NCBI GenBank assembly: GCA_032718565.1
Contig: JAVGVS010000162.1
Location: forward strand, 62,001-126,000
Reading direction: 5' to 3'
DNA length: 64,000 bases
Source of the DNA: Distichodus sexfasciatus
Lineage: Eukaryota > Chordata > Actinopteri > Characiformes > Distichodontidae
Shown here one piece after another: positions 57,951-64,000 of this stretch; the stretch's first letter is position 1, and each line of letters opens with the position of its first letter. The notes beneath the pieces are model-generated. The model made no database searches, was not told the origin of the DNA, and was given only the letters and a program-made list of their open reading frames with translations. The position numbers were made by a program, and so were the translations under genes.

Positions 57951-59344
57951 TTTTCTTTTCTCTCTCTCTCTAGCCTGCAGAAAAGTTGCTTTTACGGCTG
58001 AGCCACTCATACACTATCCTCACGTGTAGAGGACTATAGACTCCACTACTCCACCCCTGCACTGGCTCCTACACATTTACTTTTAATCTACTTAAAGGAA
58101 TATTTTCCCAAGTGTTCACCAAGAGAAGAGCGAAGTCTCTCGCTTTCCTCTCGTTTTGAAGCGTTATGTTTGCTGTGTCCTTTTTAGCGAATCACCTCAA
58201 TATATTCCTCCATTGTATGTACTTGTAAGTCTGGTTCGATGTTAAAGGTGCATTTGGTTTATGGTCCATGTAGCTTTATGTAACTGAGTCGTTCCCCTGT
58301 TCAGTATCACCCACACACCAAACATGCAGTTTGCGTTTAGGGAAGTGTCTGAATGCTTTCAGGCAAAGCCGCCCTTTTGAAAGCTCATCTCCACTGGGCT
58401 TCCTTATGACTAGCGCCCGGCTAAACATAGAAGGAGCTATGGGGTCACTGCGTAAATGTTCATGTATGACTAATGGTGAAAGGGGGCTCTGCTATAAGGC
58501 TAACACATGTGGCTATAAGAAGCCAGTCTGCATAAGCAAGTGCCTATAGAAGCAGTAGTTCTTGGACACAGTTATCTGCCAGCCACTCAAAATAAGATGA
58601 CTTTGTTGTTTGCAAGCATTAAAAAATATAGAATACTGGGGAAAACAGCTCTGGACGGTGCCAAGTTTATGGTCGAGCGGGCGAGAATAGACGCCAGATC
58701 AATGGTTTTTTTCTTGGCAAGTGCAATTTCACAGCTGACAGTTTGAAGCTGTGCACTGTTTATTTCAGAACTACTAATTTGAAAGGGACAATAGTGTCAG
58801 GATGTCCCTGTTTTTACCCTGCAGCTAAGCGGAAGGACCTTCTGCATAATTTCAGTGGATTCTTATGTTGCATTTTAAGACAGTGGTCCCAGAAGACATT
58901 ACAATATGCAAATTAATGTCACAAATGCACACCCACTGTTGAGGAAATGGGTGTGATGTGGAAGGATTTGCTTATTTTAGAAGCTTTTCTAGAAAATTCA
59001 TCATTAGTATTCATTGTATTATTACTATTATATATAAACATAGCAAAAAATATCTGCCCAAAACTGATTTGTCTGGTGGTTGTGTGTTTGGTAATTACTT
59101 AGGGTTTATGGATTTTTTTCCCTCTTGGTCTTGATCACCCAGAGAGCTCCCTGAGGTTTGTGTTTTGTTGGTCTTTAAGAGGCTGTTTAAGACACTGACT
59201 GCGTTTCTGAGGCTCTTTTTTCCTCCAGATACCCACCACTGACCGCCAGATCAAGGCCTGAACAAAATGGCCTGCTCCCTGGAGGAGCCCATGAGCGGGA
59301 TTCAATAGAGACTCTTTTAAGGTCTAAAGAAATTGTTCATGGCC

Positions 59345-59366
59345 CTCTCTCTCTCTCTCTCTCTCT

Positions 59367-59400
<34 letters not shown>
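59345..59400. repeat. (TC)n microsatellite
   Basis: Long TC run broken once by CCAC. Confidence 0.9.
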
Positions 59401-59407
<7 letters not shown>

Positions 59408-61735
59408 CTTCTTGGTTTTCTCCTTCTTTCTTTTATTGGTATTGCACCTTTTATACAAAAATGGGCAGCACAAATAAAACTCCAGCAGGGCTGCCATCAA
59501 GGACTGTTTTTCAGTCGATTCGTCAGCTCACTGTTCTGAGTCAATTATTCTAAACAACAAATTCCCCTTTAAAAACGAACTGATCATTGTACTAAATAGG
59601 AGAGAAATACTCACTAGTACTTATTTTAATCAAATTGAATACAGTAATTCATTCAAATGTTTCCTCTTGTGTTTATGGCATTTCTTGTATAAAAACATGC
59701 TTAAATAAGGGGAGGTACAACATCCAGTCACTGTCAGTTAATGTAGAATAAATCTAAACATTGAATTTCATAGAAATTCAAGGCAGCAGATAAATGTCTT
59801 TCTGGCTTTAATTATGACTATTTAGTAGCTGCAAGGACAAACAGTATTTTTTAAATGCTAATGGTAATTTAAGATGTTTCCCCGGCTGGTGGTCCACGTG
59901 TTTGTTTGCGTTTTCTCTTCAGGAGCCCATGTATAGCGCTGATGCTACTGCGATCATCAAAACTTTACACAGTGAATGAAGCACCTGGTCATTTGAAGCA
60001 CACCTATGATTTCAAAGCTTTTGGTATTTAGAAGATTTTGCGCTGCCTCTCTTTAGTGACCAATTTGGACTCCGTCGTGATTTTATTTTTTTAAATGTAG
60101 CATAGACGGGAGCCAAAGAATGGAGCCAAAAATGGCTGGCATCATTAAGCAGCTTTAAAGCAGGGATACTGAAGACCGAATATTTGGTTTGAATTGTTTT
60201 AGGCGCCAAAATGTTACTCATAAAAAAGGCCCTTTGCTTCAGTAACCTAATGCTGCAAACCAGGCGAAAACATGAGAATGTCGTTTTCTGTTAGCACCAG
60301 TCTAGATTAGCTCAGAGCTTTTATGAGAAATGTGTCTCTGTGCTGCTGTGTAGGTCTTATGGTGCATTAGAAGCTGCGAGAGTCTCCTTGCGTCATCTGG
60401 ATCCAAACAGCACATGGGCTGGCAGTCGTGTTTCGCTCGCATGGCAGCAGGTCTCTCCTAGCAACAGATGAAAAGGCAGCAAGTCCTGATCCTTTTAGAG
60501 ATGGCAGGGAGAAGCAACAAACCACCAGAAGATTCGGCGTCCTTACTCTTCCTGGAACGTTATCGGTGTCACCAATGTTTTTTACAGACCAGAAAGATCA
60601 ACGAATGAGGCTTTCAACAGTCTGTTGGCATTGCTGCTGCCGTGGTTTATTTCTTTTAAGGATATTTTTGAGTGATTCTTGCTATGAAACTCAACAGTAA
60701 TTAATGAACCAAGACTAATTGTTGCCCAGGTTATGCTGGTTTAGAATGGTATGAGATCTGAAAGGCTAACAAGCGGAATATGCTACTGACCACAAATGAA
60801 CAACGCGGTTCCAACATCGTAAAGGCTTCCATTACTTTCAGGCTAAATGTTCGCCTCGGAGCTCTAGTGAAACATCAGACACCATGTTTTTTTTTTTAAT
60901 GGTTAATGGGAAATTGGATATTTAACATTTAAACATTGAACCCTTGCTACCCATTTGCCCTTAAATGAGGCTTTTAAATTTCTGAGTTACTTGTTCACAC
61001 TGCTTCTTTTTCCAATTAAGAACAAAAATGAGTTCATTGTTTCTGTAGCCTTTGGCCCGACAGTTCTGTTAGCTTCAATTGTGTTTCTGATGTGTCATAT
61101 GATTGTGTAAACATGCATTCAGCCCCAGCCAAATCTGCCTGATGCTCTGTTGCTAAGTAACAGGAAAGCAGCACACACCTTGAATTAGTTGGAGTGAACA
61201 ACACACTCAGTGTGTGTGTGAGAAGAGTGTCGGAATCGCAGAGTGAGTGAAAAGCTGCGAGGAAATTGTCCTTTGGACTGGATTTGTAGGACTGCTAATT
61301 ATTGCTTTAAAAGAGATTAATACTTGGTGTGTTACTGCATTCACTACTCTGTTCATAAGCCTCTGAAATGGGTTTGCGGCTGCTAGTGTAGCTACCGTAA
61401 TATTACTGGCTCTTGACCGTAAACAGATTGGAGTGATTGATGGATTTTCTCCAGCGGCTGCTGAAACCAGGTTCTGCAGCCAATCGCTGGCTTTGTTTGC
61501 GGTATTAGCATATGAGGTGATCTGCTGATATTAATTGTGGTGTTTCATTTAGTGTGTGTGTATTAGCTGCAATCACTTAAAAGTAGCACTCGCCTCAGTC
61601 CTGGCCTGGGCTTCATCAGATAAAACACTTAAACGATGAGTGTCATATCAGAGCTCCTGAGAAAGAGAGAGAGCGAGAGAGAGAGAGACCTGTCCCCATT
61701 AAGGCTGATTACAGCCTAATATACCAGGCACTAGA

Positions 61736-62268
61736 GGTGTGAACCTTCACTGCTCTCTCGATTCAGTTACGATTATCAGGTCAACGATTCGATATCGCCA
61801 TGCATCACGGTGCATCCCATAAATCTTTCTACATTACTTCACATTGCACGAGACTGGAAATGGATCGGAGATCGGCAGCCATTGTAACTACCGGGATGTT
61901 CTTTTTAACTTGAATTTTTATGCCGTAACCAGAAAATCACCAAGCAGCGTCATTATCATACTGTATAATCCAGGGGTTTTCAACTGCCTCTGTCCTAGGG
62001 ACCACCATTCAGACTAAGCAGTCTGAGTGTGGGGGATGCAAGTATTTTTTTTGATCACTTTTTAGATAATTGCATTAAACATTTTGACAAATAACCAATA
62101 TGAAAGATTTTTTACTAAGTGATTTCAGTAGTGAAAGTGGATTGCATGTCGCGCACCACCGATTGAAAACCCCCGATATAATCGATTATGGTCTGCCACT
62201 GCATCACTGCAGAATCGTCCACAACTGTGATGCATCGATTATGTGATCACTTTTAACACTCCTACTTG
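61736..62268. mobile_element. hAT-like relic split by a hAT MITE
   Basis: Left AGGTGTGAACCTTCACTGCT with GATTCGATATCGCCATGCAT. Right GATGCATCGATTATGTGATC ending TTTTAACACTCCT. The ends are inverted (AGGTGTGAA against AGGAGTGTTAA). A 205-bp MITE interrupts it. Confidence 0.55.
61971..62175. mobile_element. hAT-type MITE, 205 bp, second copy
   Basis: Left CAGGGGTTTTCAACTGCCTC. The right terminus on the other strand is CGGGGGTTTTCAATCGGTGG. The flanks GTATAATC and ATATAATC agree at 7 of 8 positions. Internal ACCACCATTCAGACTAAGCA and GATTTCAGTAGTGAAA also occur, with small changes, in 48100-48331. Confidence 0.87.
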
Positions 62269-62855
62269 GCATTAGTCCTTTCACCTTGGTAGCTGCAGGT
62301 TGCTCTCTCTCTTTTTGCTCCCTCTCTACATCTCTCCCTCAATCCTCCTTCCCTCCCTGCCCTTTTCCCCCCTCTCCCCCTCTGTCCCCTCCTCCCTCCC
62401 TCCATCTCACTCTCTCCATCTCTACCACTTTCCCCTCTCCCTGTAGTGGGAATGTAGGGAATGTGTGAAGTCTGAGCTGGGACTCCTCAGTACTTTTCTT
62501 TCTCTGATAACACCTCACACTTCAAATCCCATCAGACGTCTGCCGGAATCTTGTTCTCTTTCACCACATCCTACTACTCACTGTGTAGTGAGAGTCCCAG
62601 CACTGAACTGCTACCCCAGGGATAGGTTGGCAATATGGGAACCTTCCAAGGCAAACGTTGTTGATCAGATGCTGTAAAAGTGAGATCTTACCAGGACAGT
62701 TTGTTTGTTGGTGTTTTCTCTAGATATATTAAACCAGAATATGTAGTCACCTTTTGCTTTGATGACAGCTTCATTAACATATTTGCCTCACCAAAGGTTG
62801 GTTCACATTTCTATACAATGAGTAGGCCTATCTGACTACTTTTCTCCTCCACATT

Positions 62856-63540
62856 ATGGCAAGATCCACTCAAATAGAAAAAAGATTATTACCTCAAGTG
62901 AAGTCACAAAAGCCATCAAAGGCTATGATGAAACTTGTGAGGAAAGGAAGACCAAGAGTTGGCTCTGCTGCAGAGGATGAGTTCATTAGAGTTAGCAGAC
63001 TCAGAGACAGCACATTAACGGTACATCAAATTAAGCTCAAGTTCAAGTAGAAGACACTCTTCTCAACAGTTGGTGGCGTAACGGTAGGGTGTTCGCCCCC
63101 GTGATCAGCAGGTCGCAGGTTGGAATCCAAGTTACCACTGAGGTACTCATGAGCGGGGTACCGTCCCCAAGCACTGCTCTCCGGGCGATTGTTAGCTGCC
63201 CGCTGCTCCTTCACGGATGGGTTAAATGCAGAGGTCACATTTCGTTGTGGTGCACTGTGTGCTGTGCTGTGGTGTGTCCACAATGACAACTAATCGCTCA
63301 CTTTCAACATCAACTGTTCAGAGGACACTATGTAAATCAGGCTTTCGTGCTTTCGAAGCCACTGCTGAGGAACATCAACAAGAAGCAGAGAATTGCTTGT
63401 TCTAATAAATACAATGAATGGACATTAGACCAGAGGACATCAGATTCATTACGGCCTGATTCACACAGCCTGCTGAATAGTTGATGTTGAGATGTTGAAC
63501 TCTGTGAAACATTTGTGTTTGCTCTTGAACATTTCTTCAG
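62856..63540 (+). pseudogene. Tc1-like transposase relic, split by a SINE
   Basis: The plus frame at 62856-63050 encodes a fragment with RKGRPRVGSAAEDEFIRVSR, the GRPR-type linker and second helix-turn-helix of fish Tc1 transposases. Similarity resumes after the SINE at 63304 (CATCAACTGTTCAGAGGACA, then AATGGACATTAGACCAGAGG). At about 63478-63525 the same segment appears in antisense (GTTGATGTTGAGATGTTGAA), so the relic is rearranged. Stops and deletions rule out an active enzyme. Confidence 0.75.
63069..63303 (+). repeat. tRNA-derived SINE (family A) inserted in the Tc1 relic
   Basis: Near-complete forward copy: head TTGGTGGCGTAACGGTAGGG and tail ACAACTAATCGCTCACTT. It is bounded by TCAACA at 63063-63068 and 63304-63309 (with one more upstream base pair position off), consistent with a short target duplication in the transposase sequence CTCAACATCAACTG. 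Confidence 0.88.
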
Positions 63541-63829
63541 TGTTTTCTATGTGACTTTTCCTTTTTTAATCAAGCAACAACAACAAAAAAGGTCCTACAA
63601 TGTGACAGTTTTGATCATAATGCTTAGATGATATTGTGTCCAGTCCCACCACATATAGATAGAAGTCTGAGTCCTTGCTGTATTGTGATTATGTGGAGTG
63701 TACTATATGGATTTTATCCCAGACGATGTGTTCACCACTGAAGTGGTTTGTACTATAAATGCTGACCTATGGGATACATTTTCTTTAATCAGTTTACTTG
63801 TGTATTTTCCTCTCACTGTGTTCAAACAG

Positions 63830-63884
63830 ACCATGCTGACTGCAATCTCCATGAGTGCCATTGCTACCAATGGAGTGGTGCCAG
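63830..63884 (+). CDS. slc12a5: slc12a5 (KCC2) coding exon 5, TM2
   Basis: The 55-bp exon lies between TTCAAACAG and GTAAGA and encodes residues 144-161 (TMLTAISMSAIATNGVVP) plus the first base of codon 162. The run is nearly invariant in the KCC family and forms the second half of TM2, directly after CCST from exon 4. It ends in phase 1. The next exon should supply the rest of a Gly or Ala codon and lies beyond the window. The gene is cut by the window edge here, not broken. Confidence 0.95.
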
Positions 63885-64000
63885 GTAAGAGACGCCCCTC
63901 TTTTCCCTCCACACCTCCCTACAAAGCTGCAGACTTGCTGAAAGTAGCTCTTGTGGATATCCAGACTGCAATACTCAACAAAGCTGTGTTTATGCATTCA
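63885..64000 (+). other. slc12a5: Start of slc12a5 intron 5 (cut by window end)
   Basis: Begins with the donor GTAAGA. Nothing else was recognised in the remaining bases. Confidence 0.85.

Larger units (their letters stand above)
55695..63829 (+). other. slc12a5: slc12a5 intron 4 (about 8.1 kb)
   Basis: Donor GTGAGC, acceptor TTCAAACAG. The donor-side 1.2 kb looks unique, with a short family A SINE fragment (GGGGTACTCGTGAGCAAGGT) near 56310-56340 and (TC)n near 56810-56835. 57951-61735 looks unique apart from (TC)n at 59345-59400 and (GA)n near 61665-61688. 62300-62420 is CT/CCCT-rich. Confidence 0.85.

Noticed and set aside
62856..63050. Functional Tc1 transposase
   Set aside because: Only a short N-terminal piece is open. 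The catalytic domain is absent or rearranged and a SINE splits the relic.
1..64000. CRISPR arrays, bacterial operons or phage genes
   Set aside because: No direct-repeat and spacer pattern, no tightly packed coding frames, and clear GT-AG exons of a vertebrate gene. The regular repeats present are microsatellites, a minisatellite and SINEs.

Overview
The window is vertebrate genomic DNA and almost certainly teleost. It has widely spaced short exons with GT-AG borders and many (CA)n/(GA)n microsatellites. It is dense in fish-type interspersed repeats: tRNA- and 5S-derived SINEs, hAT-like and Tc1-like relics, and retroposon ends with ATGA-type tails. The exact order cannot be fixed from sequence alone.

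I recognise only one protein-coding gene, on the + strand: the 5' part of slc12a5, the neuronal K-Cl cotransporter KCC2. Five coding exons are visible: 3166-3220 (start codon), 45650-45744, 46125-46256, 55548-55694 and 63830-63884. Reading phases join perfectly (1, 0, 0, 0, 1) into about 161 residues. These cover the KCC2b-type N-terminus, TM1 and most of TM2. The rest of the gene (the mammalian protein is about 1,100 residues) lies beyond the right edge. Intron 1 is about 42.4 kb, intron 2 is 380 bp, intron 3 about 9.3 kb and intron 4 about 8.1 kb. Whether this is the a or b teleost paralogue cannot be decided here.

Layout: 1-2600 is intergenic or upstream sequence with two SINEs. 2600-3165 is the putative promoter and leader, with alternating polypurine/polypyrimidine tracts. 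3.2-4.7 kb is a repeat-poor start of intron 1 holding two tandem, same-orientation RE1/NRSE motifs at 4412-4432 and 4450-4470. These are the expected binding sites for the neuronal silencer REST, and mammalian KCC2 also carries an intron-1 NRSE. 4.8-45 kb is intron 1, filled with nested repeats, including a 1.75-kb minisatellite at 19.2-21.0 kb, a 601-bp Tc1-like element with long inverted repeats at 25.5-26.1 kb and a 5S-derived SINE at 28.8-29.3 kb. 45.6-63.9 kb carries exons 2-5 among more hAT-like, SINE and Tc1 relics.

The most interesting signals are the paired RE1 motifs, the UG-repeat-dominated acceptor of frame-neutral exon 3, the strand-alternating GA/CT tracts just before the start codon, and datable nested insertions with target-site duplications. 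No undescribed multi-gene system is visible. The long open frames in the 19-21 kb array are products of its 3-bp periodicity and not genes.
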